A stretch of 34,022 nt of DNA from DASTBU01 sp035711845 (GTDB lineage: Bacteria > Acidobacteriota > Vicinamibacteria > Vicinamibacterales > 2-12-FULL-66-21), in NCBI GenBank assembly GCA_035711845.1, contig DASTBU010000181.1, positions 1 through 34,022 on the forward strand, in the 5' to 3' direction. The number at the start of each line of letters is the position of its first letter. The stretch's first letter is position 1. A program made the position numbers and the translations under genes. Under the pieces are notes generated by a model. That model searched no databases, was not told where the DNA came from, and saw only the letters and a program-made list of their open reading frames with translations. This document shows positions 16,815-24,251 of this stretch, in pieces.

Positions 16815-16990
16815 GGTCTATCGGTCCCTGGTCGCTCGGTCCCTGGGTCGCTGGGTCCCTTGGTCCTTAGTCCCTCGGTCCCGGGCCCCTCAGTCCAGGT
16901 CGCTCGGTCCCGGGTCCCTCAGTCCAGGTCGCTCGGTCCCGGGTCCATCAGGCCCAGGTCTCTCGGTCCCGGGTCCATCAGGCCCAGGTC
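16815..16990. repeat. Tandem repeat array, GGTCCC words and 29-nt higher-order unit
   Basis: The array begins two bases after the permease stop and fills most of the 214-bp gap before the propeller gene. The first part (16815-16873) is degenerate 7-8-nt words of the type TCGGTCCC. From 16874 these become a higher-order unit of 29 nt (starts 16874, 16903, 16932, 16962) opening CTCGGTCCCGGG and closing CCAGGTC. Four copies, nearly identical, no spacers. Confidence 0.85.
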
Positions 16991-17027
16991 ACAGGAGTGG
17001 AGACCGGTCAGCTGAAAGGGAGGATGT

Positions 17028-18317
17028 ATGGAGCCACGAATCGGGCGTTTTCCACGAGCTCTGGCAGCTGGCGTGCTCCTCGGGGTGGTCGCGGCGGCTA
17101 TCCACGCCCGCGCGGCAGACATGACGTGGCTGCAGTGGGGCGGTCCGAACCGGAACTTCATGGTCGAGGCGACAGGGCTCGCGGAGCGCTGGCCTGCTGA
17201 AGGACCGCGGCGCTTGTGGAAGCGCTCGCTCGGTGAAGGTCACTCGGCCATTGTCGTCGACAACGGGCGGCTCTACACGATGTATCGGCCGGCGGGGCTC
17301 CTCTCGTATGTGCGCAGGTCGCAGCAGGAAACGGTCGCGGCCCTCGATGCAGCCTCGGGCAAGACGATCTGGGAGCACACGTACAGCTCGCCGACCAGTG
17401 GCCTGAATCTGGAGGAGGGCGCCGGTCCCCACTCGACACCGCTCATCGTGGGCAACCTCCTGTTCACCGCGAGCAGCACGTCACAGGTATTCGCGCTGGA
17501 CAAAGCCACCGGAAAAGTCGTGTGGTCGCACGACCTCGTGAAGGAATTCGGCGCGGCGCAGCTGGATCGCGGGTACTCGCCGAGCGCGCTGGCCTACCGG
17601 GACATGGTGATCTTCCCGGCCGGCGCTCCGGGCGCGTCCGTGATGGCGTTCAATCAGAAGACGGGCGCGGTCGTCTGGAAAGGCGGCAATTTCGCCATCG
17701 GGCCAGCCGCACCGATCCTGATCAACCTCGACGGCCAGGAGCAACTCGTCCTGCCGGGCGCCGACGAGATTGCGGGGATGGACCCGGCCACCGGGACAGT
17801 CCTCTGGTCCCACCCTCACAAGACCCAGTGGGGCCTCAACATCAGCACGCCCGTGTGGGGCGCAGACAACCTGCTGCTCGTGTCCTCCGCCTACAACAAC
17901 GGCGCGCGCCTCCTGAGGCTGTCGCTCTCGGGCGGAAAGACCAAGGTCGAGGAGCTGTGGTACCAGAACCGGATGCGCGTTCACATCGGCACAATCATCC
18001 GGCTGGGAGCCTACGCCATCGGCTCGAGCGGTGACTTCGGTCCGTGTCCAACGGTCGCCATCGACATGAAGACCGGCGATATCCTCTGGCAGAACCGCGA
18101 GTTCGCCAGATCCACCTTCATCTACGCCGACAACAAGCTGATCATCATGGACGAAGATGGGAACATGGGCATCGCGAAGCCGACACGGCAGGGGCTCAAC
18201 GTTCTCGGCAAGGCATCGGTGCTCACCAACCGCGCCTGGACCGTGCCGACGCTCGCGGGAACGGCGCTTTACGTGCGCGACCGCCAGGAGATCGCCGCGT
18301 TCGATCTCGGGGGGTAG
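17028..18317 (+). CDS. Exported PQQ-type beta-propeller protein
   Basis: 429 residues. Residues 1-29 are a signal peptide (ALAAGVLLGVVAAAIHARA), so the protein acts in the periplasm or at the surface. After WLQWGGPNRNF there are propeller blades with the PQQ-repeat signature: AALDAASGKTIWEH, FALDKATGKVVWSH, MAFNQKTGAVVWKG, AGMDPATGTVLWSH and VAIDMKTGDILWQ. I see no evidence for the calcium, PQQ and catalytic Asp site of true quinoprotein dehydrogenases, so a scaffold or binding role is as likely as an enzyme. Strong SD AGGGAGG before ATG 17028. Co-directional with the ABC transporter, but separated from it by the repeat array. Confidence 0.88.
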   Translation: MEPRIGRFPRALAAGVLLGVVAAAIHARAADMTWLQWGGPNRNFMVEATGLAERWPAEGPRRLWKRSLGEGHSAIVVDNGRLYTMYRPAGLLSYVRRSQQETVAALDAASGKTIWEHTYSSPTSGLNLEEGAGPHSTPLIVGNLLFTASSTSQVFALDKATGKVVWSHDLVKEFGAAQLDRGYSPSALAYRDMVIFPAGAPGASVMAFNQKTGAVVWKGGNFAIGPAAPILINLDGQEQLVLPGADEIAGMDPATGTVLWSHPHKTQWGLNISTPVWGADNLLLVSSAYNNGARLLRLSLSGGKTKVEELWYQNRMRVHIGTIIRLGAYAIGSSGDFGPCPTVAIDMKTGDILWQNREFARSTFIYADNKLIIMDEDGNMGIAKPTRQGLNVLGKASVLTNRAWTVPTLAGTALYVRDRQEIAAFDLGG

Positions 18318-18391
18318 GCCCGCCTCTGCTTTCGCCGAGGATCCATGCGAGACGCTACGGCGCGGCGGCTGCTGTTTGGAGAATTCGGACG

Positions 18392-18844
18392 TCAGCTGGT
18401 CGGTTTGAAGTACAGGACCATCCCGGCGCCGACGGCGGTGATGAGGAAGCCCAGATAGAGCAGCGGATTGGGCGCGACCTTCGGCGGGTGGATGTACATC
18501 GTGTAGAGGACGTTGACGAGCGGCGCGCCGCCGAAGACGAGCGGCATCACGTAGGTCGGCGTGCCGCCGGTCCGGAACGCGAAGATGATGCAGACGGCGC
18601 CGAGTGCGCCGAGTATCCCGGCCATCGTCGCGCCGGTCGTCCCCTCGCTGTTGAAGCCGCGCAGGCCCTGGCCCTGATAGAACAGCACGGCGCTGGGGAC
18701 CAGGACGCCCACGAGAAAGTAGGCCACGCCCACGCAGAGCAACGCGCGCATCGGGTTGCCGAGCTTGACCTGTCCCTGGTGCAGCATCGCCCCGTACACG
18801 CCCCACGACAAAAACGCTCCCGCAACAAAGGCCAGCCAGGTCAT
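18392..18844 (-). CDS. Small DMT/EamA-like membrane protein
   Basis: 150 residues with about five membrane segments (3-21, 33-52, 71-90, 97-115, 128-146). The GTPTYVMPLVFGGAPLVN stretch (94-111) resembles the helix-start motif of drug/metabolite-transporter (EamA-type) half units, and the length equals one five-helix half. It may work as a dimer. Substrate unknown. SD-like GGAG lies 8 nt before ATG 18844. It follows the leftward receptor gene after 97 bp of heptamer repeat and converges with the propeller gene on the other strand. The family call is tentative; that it is a real membrane protein is well supported. Confidence 0.7.
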   Translation of the reverse strand: MTWLAFVAGAFLSWGVYGAMLHQGQVKLGNPMRALLCVGVAYFLVGVLVPSAVLFYQGQGLRGFNSEGTTGATMAGILGALGAVCIIFAFRTGGTPTYVMPLVFGGAPLVNVLYTMYIHPPKVAPNPLLYLGFLITAVGAGMVLYFKPTS

Positions 18845-18872
18845 TGATGGCTCCGAAGAAATTCTGAATTTC

Positions 18873-18947
18873 GAATGCTGAATGCTGATTGGAAATGCAG
18901 CATTCTACTTCAGCACTCACCATTCAGCATTCAACATTCAGCATTCA
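18873..18947. repeat. Heptamer repeat in inverted arrangement, TGAATGC/TGCTGAA word
   Basis: On the minus strand five in-phase heptamers (TGAATG followed by C, T, C or G, then TGAGTGC) run from 18947 to 18913. The TGA of the first unit is the stop codon of the receptor gene. On the plus strand the same word in rotation (TGCTGAA, TGCTGAT) occurs at 18876-18889, so the two halves could pair into an imperfect stem. No T-run follows it. Confidence 0.8.
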
Positions 18948-21900
18948 AAAGGCCACCCTGATCCCCACCTGGATCTGGCGCGACGAGGTCACCGTGTTGG
19001 AGATGCGGCCGAAGGTGGCGAACACCGGTTCGTCGTCTGACCGCCCGGCGAAGGCGCGCAGTTCCGGAACCCCGAAATTTGCGCGATTCAGGATGTTGAA
19101 CGCCTCGATGCGAAAGTCGATTCGGCCGGTGTCGCCGAGCAGGCGCCACCGCGCCTGTCTGGTGAGCGACAGGTCCAGGGTGCGGAGGTCCGGCCCGGTG
19201 AAATCGCCTCTCCCGGTGTTGCCGAACGTTCCGGCCGGCTGCAGGACGAACGCATCGGGGTTGAACCAACGCTCGGGATTGCCCGTGACCGCGCTGTCTG
19301 GACCGAACCCGGGCGCGTAGCTGGGACGATCCTGGCCGATGCCAGGGCCGCGAGACGGGTTCCACTGCGAGCGCGACCGGTTGGCCCCGACGAACACGGT
19401 CAACGGCTGGCCGCTCCGCGCCGTCCAGATCCCCGACAGGCTCCAGCCGTCGAGCAGCCTCGCGGCAATCCCGGTCAGGCCCCTCGCGAAGGGAAGCTCG
19501 TAGGTGAGGCTGAGCACCCAGTTGTGCCGTACGTCGAAGTCCGATGGGCCCTTGTTGTAGTCCGGGACGAACTCCGGCAGGGCCGATGTGGTGCCGTTGG
19601 TGGCGTCGGAGAAGAACGTGGAGGCCTGCGTCGTGTCCTCGCTCTTCGCAAACGTATACGAGGACTGGACGGCCACCCCGTTGGCCCACCGGCGACGAAC
19701 GTCCAGGATGAGCGCGTTGTACCACGACTCGCCGTCGCTGCTCTTCAACTCAATCGTGGAGAAGCTTCGATTGCGCCGGGGTGTGTTGACCGGGATGAAC
19801 GGTGTCCCGTCGGGCAGGATCACGGGGACGGCCGTATTCACGTCGCCGCTGCGAAGCAGGTGCTGTCCCCGAGATCCCGCGTAGCCGACCATCAGCGCGG
19901 TGCGCCACCACAGTTCCCGCTGCACGTTCACGTTGTAGACGTGCACCCGCGGGTTCTCCAGGTCGAACTGAATGGGCCGGATGGAGATCGCAGCCGCCCG
20001 GTTGAACGGCGGATTGGGGAACGTGGGGTTGACGATCACCGGCCGTGGCGTGAACGGCGGGTTGGTCACCGTGACGATGAGGTTCTGATGGTTGTTGGTG
20101 TTGAAGTAGAGGCCGTACCCGCCCCGGAGCGAGGTGCTGCCGTTCCCGAAGACATCCCAGGCGAGCCCTCCCCGCGGCGAGATGTTCGTATAGGTGGGGT
20201 TCTCGTAGAGGGGCCCGATCGTCTCCTGGGCCGCGCTCAAGTCGGGCATCGCGACATCGCGGCCGTACTTGTCGGCTGGCAATGTCGAGAATTCGTACCG
20301 CACGCCGCCGTTGAGCGTCAGCCGCGGTGTGATCTGGACGTCGTCCTGCACGTAGAAGCCAAACAGCGTGAAGCGCCAGTAGCGATCGAACTGCGCTTCG
20401 GGCGTCAAGCCCACGAAGTTGTTCGGCACGTTCCGGAGAAAGTCCGCGAGAGTCGGAAATGCGTAGATTCCCAGGCTGAAGGTCGGGTTGACCATGTTGT
20501 CCTGGTAGCGCTCGATCAGCCCGCCCGCCTTGATGACGTGCCTGCCGCGCGTGTGGACGAGATCGTTCTGGACGCTGAACACGTTTTGTACGAGGCGCAG
20601 GTTGGCGGAGCTCTGAGGCCCGAACCGGCGGAGTCCCGCCACATCGATCGAGCCCATGACGCCCCGGCCAGGCACGAACTCCTGCAGCGGCTGCGACGTG
20701 TTCGCCTCGACGTTCTGGCCGATTCGCGTCCGGCTGAACCCCAGCCGCGCGGTGCTCAACGTACTCGGCGAGAACACGTGCCGGTACTCGCCGGTGAAGA
20801 ACTGATTGCGCGAGAAGAACTCGCGCGGGAACTGCGGATAGTCGGTCGGGAGGAACTGGTTGGTATCGTCGAGCGTGTAGCGCGCGAAGAGCTGCCGCCC
20901 GGCGGCCAGGTTGTGATCGATGCGCCCCTGGACGAAGTGCTGGTCCAGGGTCTGCTCGAAGGGGAAGTTGTAGACGGCGAGGCCCTGACCGAGCGAGGGC
21001 CCGTTGGCCCTGGGAAACTCGGCGAGGTAGGGCGCCACCGCCGCGTCCACCGGGATCGTCCCCGACGGAAGGATCCCCAGCCGGGCGTTGTCGTCGGGCA
21101 CGACCGTCGAAATCGTTCGACCGAGCCGCTCGATCAGCGCCTCGTAGCCGACAAAGAAGAACGTGCGATCCCGCGCGATGGGACCACCGATCGTGCCGCC
21201 AAACTGATTTCGGTGGAAGTCAGGCTTCCCGCCGGCGTCGAAGTAGTTCCTGGCGTCCATGGCGTCGTTGCGGTGGAACTCGAAGGCGCTGCCGGACAGC
21301 TGGTTCGTTCCCGACTTGGTCAGCACGTTGATCTGGCCGCCGGAGTTCCGCCCGAACTCCGCGCTGTACGCGTTTGCCTCCACCCGGAACTCGCGAATGG
21401 TCTCGATGCCGAGCGCCGTGCCGGCGGCGCTGCCCGCCGGGCCGTTGGTGAAGTCGTTCTGCAGGGTCCCGTCGAGCAGATACACGTTCGCCCGCGGGTC
21501 CTGGCCGTTGATGCTCACGCCCAGACCGTGTGCGACGACCGAGCCGCCGTCACGATGGGGATAGGCGACCACGCCCGGTTGCAGGAGTGCCAGGTCCGTG
21601 TAGTTGCGGCCGTTGAGCGGCAGCTGCTCGATTGCCGCCGCCCCGACCAGATAGCTGAGCTCCGGGCTGGAGGTGTTGACGAGCGGGATGACGCCGACAA
21701 CCACGTCCTCGATCTCGATGCCGCCGATCTGGAGGGTGATGTTCAACACCAGCGTTTCGGCCACCGTGACGGCCAGCTTCCGCCTGACGTGCGGCTTGAA
21801 TCCGGCCAGCTCCGCCCTGACGTCGTATTCGCCGGGCGGGAGCGCCGGAATCACGTATCGGCCCTCGACGCCCGTAAGGGACGTGCGCACGAGATTGGTC

Positions 21901-22058
21901 GCGGTGTTGGTGGCCGTGACGGTCACGCCCGGCAGCACGCCGCGGTTGGCATCCTGCACGGTGCCGCTGATTGCAGCCGTCGTCTGCGCCACCGCACCCC
22001 GTATGAATGGAGGGACGACGAGGCAGACGAGCAGCAGCGCAGCCGTTCGAGATGGCAT
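18945..22058 (-). CDS. Oar-like TonB-dependent receptor with carboxypeptidase-regulatory-like domain (complete)
   Basis: 1037 residues from ATG 22058, preceded by GGAG. The frame is open further upstream but lacks signal-peptide character there. Signal peptide residues 1-24 (TAALLLVCLVVPPFI, cleavage near AVAQ). CarboxypepD_reg-like domain about 27-112 (AISGTVQDANRG, GVTVTATNTATN, GRYVIPALPPGEYDVRAELAGF). Plug region with IEQLPLNGRNYTDLALLQPG, YLLDGTLQND, FRVEANAYSAEFGRNSGGQI and SGTNQLSGSAFEFHRNDAMD. Then a long aromatic barrel, ending in the terminal-strand pattern QIQVGIRVAF. Outer-membrane uptake or adhesion of an unknown ligand; TonB-dependent by family. The stop codon sits inside a heptamer repeat. 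Divergent from the DUF3311/symporter pair. Confidence 0.93.
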   Translation of the reverse strand: MPSRTAALLLVCLVVPPFIRGAVAQTTAAISGTVQDANRGVLPGVTVTATNTATNLVRTSLTGVEGRYVIPALPPGEYDVRAELAGFKPHVRRKLAVTVAETLVLNITLQIGGIEIEDVVVGVIPLVNTSSPELSYLVGAAAIEQLPLNGRNYTDLALLQPGVVAYPHRDGGSVVAHGLGVSINGQDPRANVYLLDGTLQNDFTNGPAGSAAGTALGIETIREFRVEANAYSAEFGRNSGGQINVLTKSGTNQLSGSAFEFHRNDAMDARNYFDAGGKPDFHRNQFGGTIGGPIARDRTFFFVGYEALIERLGRTISTVVPDDNARLGILPSGTIPVDAAVAPYLAEFPRANGPSLGQGLAVYNFPFEQTLDQHFVQGRIDHNLAAGRQLFARYTLDDTNQFLPTDYPQFPREFFSRNQFFTGEYRHVFSPSTLSTARLGFSRTRIGQNVEANTSQPLQEFVPGRGVMGSIDVAGLRRFGPQSSANLRLVQNVFSVQNDLVHTRGRHVIKAGGLIERYQDNMVNPTFSLGIYAFPTLADFLRNVPNNFVGLTPEAQFDRYWRFTLFGFYVQDDVQITPRLTLNGGVRYEFSTLPADKYGRDVAMPDLSAAQETIGPLYENPTYTNISPRGGLAWDVFGNGSTSLRGGYGLYFNTNNHQNLIVTVTNPPFTPRPVIVNPTFPNPPFNRAAAISIRPIQFDLENPRVHVYNVNVQRELWWRTALMVGYAGSRGQHLLRSGDVNTAVPVILPDGTPFIPVNTPRRNRSFSTIELKSSDGESWYNALILDVRRRWANGVAVQSSYTFAKSEDTTQASTFFSDATNGTTSALPEFVPDYNKGPSDFDVRHNWVLSLTYELPFARGLTGIAARLLDGWSLSGIWTARSGQPLTVFVGANRSRSQWNPSRGPGIGQDRPSYAPGFGPDSAVTGNPERWFNPDAFVLQPAGTFGNTGRGDFTGPDLRTLDLSLTRQARWRLLGDTGRIDFRIEAFNILNRANFGVPELRAFAGRSDDEPVFATFGRISNTVTSSRQIQVGIRVAF

Positions 22059-22096
22059 CTGCAAGAGCTCCGGGAAAGTCTGATGGATCACGCGCT

Positions 22097-22122
22097 GGCA
22101 GGCACCGGCGCGGGCAGGCACC
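22097..22122. repeat. 10-bp direct repeat in divergent promoter region
   Basis: GGCAGGCACC occurs at 22097-22106 and 22113-22122, a 16-bp spacing, in the 135-bp gap between the divergent receptor and DUF3311/symporter genes. Possibly a regulator site; could be chance in GC-rich DNA. Confidence 0.35.
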
Positions 22123-22193
22123 CCGAAAAACCATTCTATCAGCGGGGCCTGTTGCGGACAGTGGCTCGTGTGATAAAGACGATCCCTGCAGAC

Positions 22194-22493
22194 ATGACGT
22201 TTCAACAGGACTCACCTCGCTCTGGAGAGGCCATATCCCCTTCGGGAGTCGGACACCCGGCTTCGTCGGCCGCAGGGAACGTGCCTGTCCTCCGGCTCGC
22301 TGCCGCCATTGTGGCGCTCTATCTGCTCCACCAGGACCTGTGGTTCTGGCGGACGGTCCGACCGCTGATCTTCGGCTTTCTGCCTGCCGGGCTTGCCTAC
22401 CACGGTGCCTACTGTGTGGCTGCCGCAGTGTTGATGTGGGCGCTCGCGCGGCTCGCCTGGCCGGCGCACCTCGAGGAAGGCTCCCGCCGTTGA
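22194..22493 (+). CDS. DUF3311 small membrane protein, symporter partner
   Basis: About 99 residues from ATG 22194; an in-frame GTG at 22161 is possible, and neither start has a good SD. The conserved part has two membrane helices, AAAIVALYLLHQDLWFW and LPAGLAYHGAYCVAAAVLMW, with the small-subunit pattern Leu-Ala-Tyr-His and a C-terminal LARLAWPAHLE. This is the DUF3311 pattern, commonly encoded directly before a sodium:solute symporter, as here. The stop overlaps the symporter's TTG start (TTGA). Likely an accessory subunit in the inner membrane; its exact role is unknown. Confidence 0.85.
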   Translation: MTFQQDSPRSGEAISPSGVGHPASSAAGNVPVLRLAAAIVALYLLHQDLWFWRTVRPLIFGFLPAGLAYHGAYCVAAAVLMWALARLAWPAHLEEGSRR

Positions 22494-24022
22494 TACCAGC
22501 GGTCATCGTTTTCAGCTACCTCGCGATCGTGCTCTACATCGGCATCTTCGCCTTCCGTCACCAGGGCGCGGGCAACGCCGAGGACTACTTCCTGGCCGGC
22601 CGTTCGCTCGGCCCGGCGGTGTTCCTGCTGTCGCTCTTCGGCACGAACATGACGGCGTTCACGATTCTGGGCTCGGCCGGCCATGCCTTCGCGAACGGGA
22701 TCGTGACGTTCGGCCTCATGGCGTCCTCGTCGGCATTCGTGATTCCGTTGACGCTCTTCTTCGTCGGCACGCGGATGTGGGCGCTCGGAAAACGCCATGG
22801 CTTCATGACGCCGGTGCAGATGTTTCGCGATCGGTGGGAATGCGGCCACATCGGCACCGCCATCTTCGCTGTTCAGGCCGCCCTGCTCGTGCCCTACATC
22901 ATCATCGGCGTGATGGGGGGCGGCGCGGCCCTGCGCGCCATCACGGGCGGCTTCATACCCTACTGGTTCGGCGGCGCCGTCGTCGCGCTCGTCGTCATGA
23001 GCTACGTCTTCTTCGGCGGCATGCGCGGTACGGCATGGGTCAACACGTTCCAGACCGTGCTGTTCCTCTCGTTCGGCGCGATCGCGCTCGTCGTGATCGC
23101 GCGCGGCGTCGGCGGGTTTTCCGGCGCAGTGGAATCCCTGCTGGCGTCTCCGGAAACGGCGCCGCTCCTGAGCCGTGAGCGCATCTCCCCCTGGTATTTC
23201 TTCAGTTATACGTTCATCCCGCTCTCGACCATCGCGTTTCCCCACATCACGATCTTCTGCCTGACCGCGCGGCGCCTCCAGCAGTTCAAACGCACCGTCA
23301 TCTTCTATCCGATCTGCATCCTCGCGATCTGGCTGCCCTGTGTGTTTCTCGGGGTCGTAGCCAACGCGATGGCCGGCGTCCCGCGCATCCAGGAGAAGCT
23401 CGACGCGCGTCAGGCGCTCGCGGCCGCACCGGCGACGCTGGCTGCCGACGAGCGCGCGGCCTTGCGGCGCAGAGCGGCGGGTGACGACGTGATCCCGATC
23501 ATGCTGGAGCAGTACGCACCCCTGTGGCTCGCAGGGATTCTGGGTGCAGGCATCATGGCCGCCGTCATGGCGAGCGACTCGCAGATCCTCGCGCTGTCCA
23601 CGATGTTCACCGAAGACGTGTTCGCGTACTATGGCGGCAAGGCGCGATTCGGAGAGGCGGTGCAGGTCCAGACCGGCCGCCTCTTCGTCGTGATCCTGAC
23701 GGTGGTTGCGTACGTGGTCGCCCTGCGCGCGCCGCAGGGCATCTTCGATCTGGCCGTGCAGTACGCCTTCTCGGGGTACTCGTCCCTGTCGGTTCTGTTG
23801 TTTGCGGCTCTCTTCTGGAAGCGGAGCACGAAGTGGGGCGGGCTGGCCGTAGCGCTGTGGACGGCCTGTGCCGTCATCTATACCGCCCGGACGCCGGGCG
23901 CGCTCGCCTGGTTCGGCCTGCTGCCGGTCGTGCCGATCACGGTCATCTCCGGGGCGCTGATGGTCGTCGTCTCGCTCGCCACCCACCCGCCAGCGGCAGC
24001 GACCGTGGCCCGTTACCGGTGA
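22490..24022 (+). CDS. Sodium:solute symporter (SSS) family transporter
   Basis: 510 residues from TTG 22490, preceded by GAGGAAGG with a 9-nt gap, overlapping the DUF3311 stop. About thirteen membrane segments. SSS landmarks: EDYFLAGRSLGP (31-42) after TM1, GTNMTAFTILGSAGHAF (51-67), the family signature FFGGMRGTAWVNTFQTVLF (174-192), PHITIFCLTAR, and IMAAVMASDSQILALSTMFTEDVF in TM8 where the sodium site residues lie. Inner-membrane Na+-coupled uptake of a small solute, with candidates in this subgroup including pantothenate or carboxylates; the substrate cannot be fixed. Coupled to DUF3311. A heptamer repeat begins 17 bp after the stop. Confidence 0.92.
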   Translation: MIPAVIVFSYLAIVLYIGIFAFRHQGAGNAEDYFLAGRSLGPAVFLLSLFGTNMTAFTILGSAGHAFANGIVTFGLMASSSAFVIPLTLFFVGTRMWALGKRHGFMTPVQMFRDRWECGHIGTAIFAVQAALLVPYIIIGVMGGGAALRAITGGFIPYWFGGAVVALVVMSYVFFGGMRGTAWVNTFQTVLFLSFGAIALVVIARGVGGFSGAVESLLASPETAPLLSRERISPWYFFSYTFIPLSTIAFPHITIFCLTARRLQQFKRTVIFYPICILAIWLPCVFLGVVANAMAGVPRIQEKLDARQALAAAPATLAADERAALRRRAAGDDVIPIMLEQYAPLWLAGILGAGIMAAVMASDSQILALSTMFTEDVFAYYGGKARFGEAVQVQTGRLFVVILTVVAYVVALRAPQGIFDLAVQYAFSGYSSLSVLLFAALFWKRSTKWGGLAVALWTACAVIYTARTPGALAWFGLLPVVPITVISGALMVVVSLATHPPAAATVARYR

Positions 24023-24039
24023 TGCGGCGGATAAGACAG

Positions 24040-24088
24040 TGCTGAATGCTGAGTGCTGAGTGCTGAATGCTGAATGCTGAGTGCTGCA
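24040..24088 (+). repeat. Seven in-phase heptamers, TGCTGA(A/G)
   Basis: Seven consecutive 7-nt units with no phase slip: TGCTGAA three times, TGCTGAG three times, and a last TGCTGCA. The same word (rotated) occurs at 18873-18947. In both places the TGA-containing strand is the sense strand of the preceding gene, so the array offers stop codons in all three frames. Confidence 0.9.
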
Positions 24089-24113
24089 GTGTTGTCAGCC
24101 TTCCGATTCTCGA

Positions 24114-24224
24114 ATGGTGACCGCCGTGACGATCGTTCTGATCGCGATGGCCGTGATTGCGTGTCTCGTGCCAGCTCACCGGGCCGGCACCGTGGATCCC
24201 GTCGCGATCTGCGCGAAGGGTGAC
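24114..24224 (+). pseudogene. C-terminal remnant of an ADOP/MacB-type permease
   Basis: The translation from ATG 24114 reads a hydrophobic helix followed by IACLVPAHRAGTVDPVAI. This resembles the end of FtsX/MacB-type permeases of Acidobacteriota, where a last helix is followed by PA-R-A-x-x-VDP and an ALR ending. Here the last residues are changed and reading continues into unrelated sequence. Everything upstream is missing: the heptamer repeat and the symporter stop come first. About 37 residues survive of a gene that usually has 400-850. It could also be a chance helix, but the PAHRAGTVDP block speaks against that. Confidence 0.55.
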
Positions 24225-24251
24225 GGGCCTGGACACGCCCCACGTTGCTCC

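Noticed and set aside
16874..16990. CRISPR array
   Set aside because: The 29-nt units follow each other directly without unique spacers, the unit is itself made of shorter words, and no cas gene is nearby.
17028..18317. Quinoprotein alcohol dehydrogenase
   Set aside because: Blade repeats are of PQQ type, but I could not identify the calcium-binding and catalytic residues or the length (about 600) of true PQQ dehydrogenases.
18873..18947. Rho-independent terminator of the receptor gene
   Set aside because: The inverted halves could pair, but the arms are imperfect, AT-rich and separated by a long loop, and no T-run follows. Better explained as part of the heptamer-repeat family.
19524..22193. 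Long open frame on the plus strand opposite the second receptor
   Set aside because: Its translation is a charged, arginine/valine-rich mirror of the receptor codons without family features. Only its last part, from about 22194, is a real gene (DUF3311).
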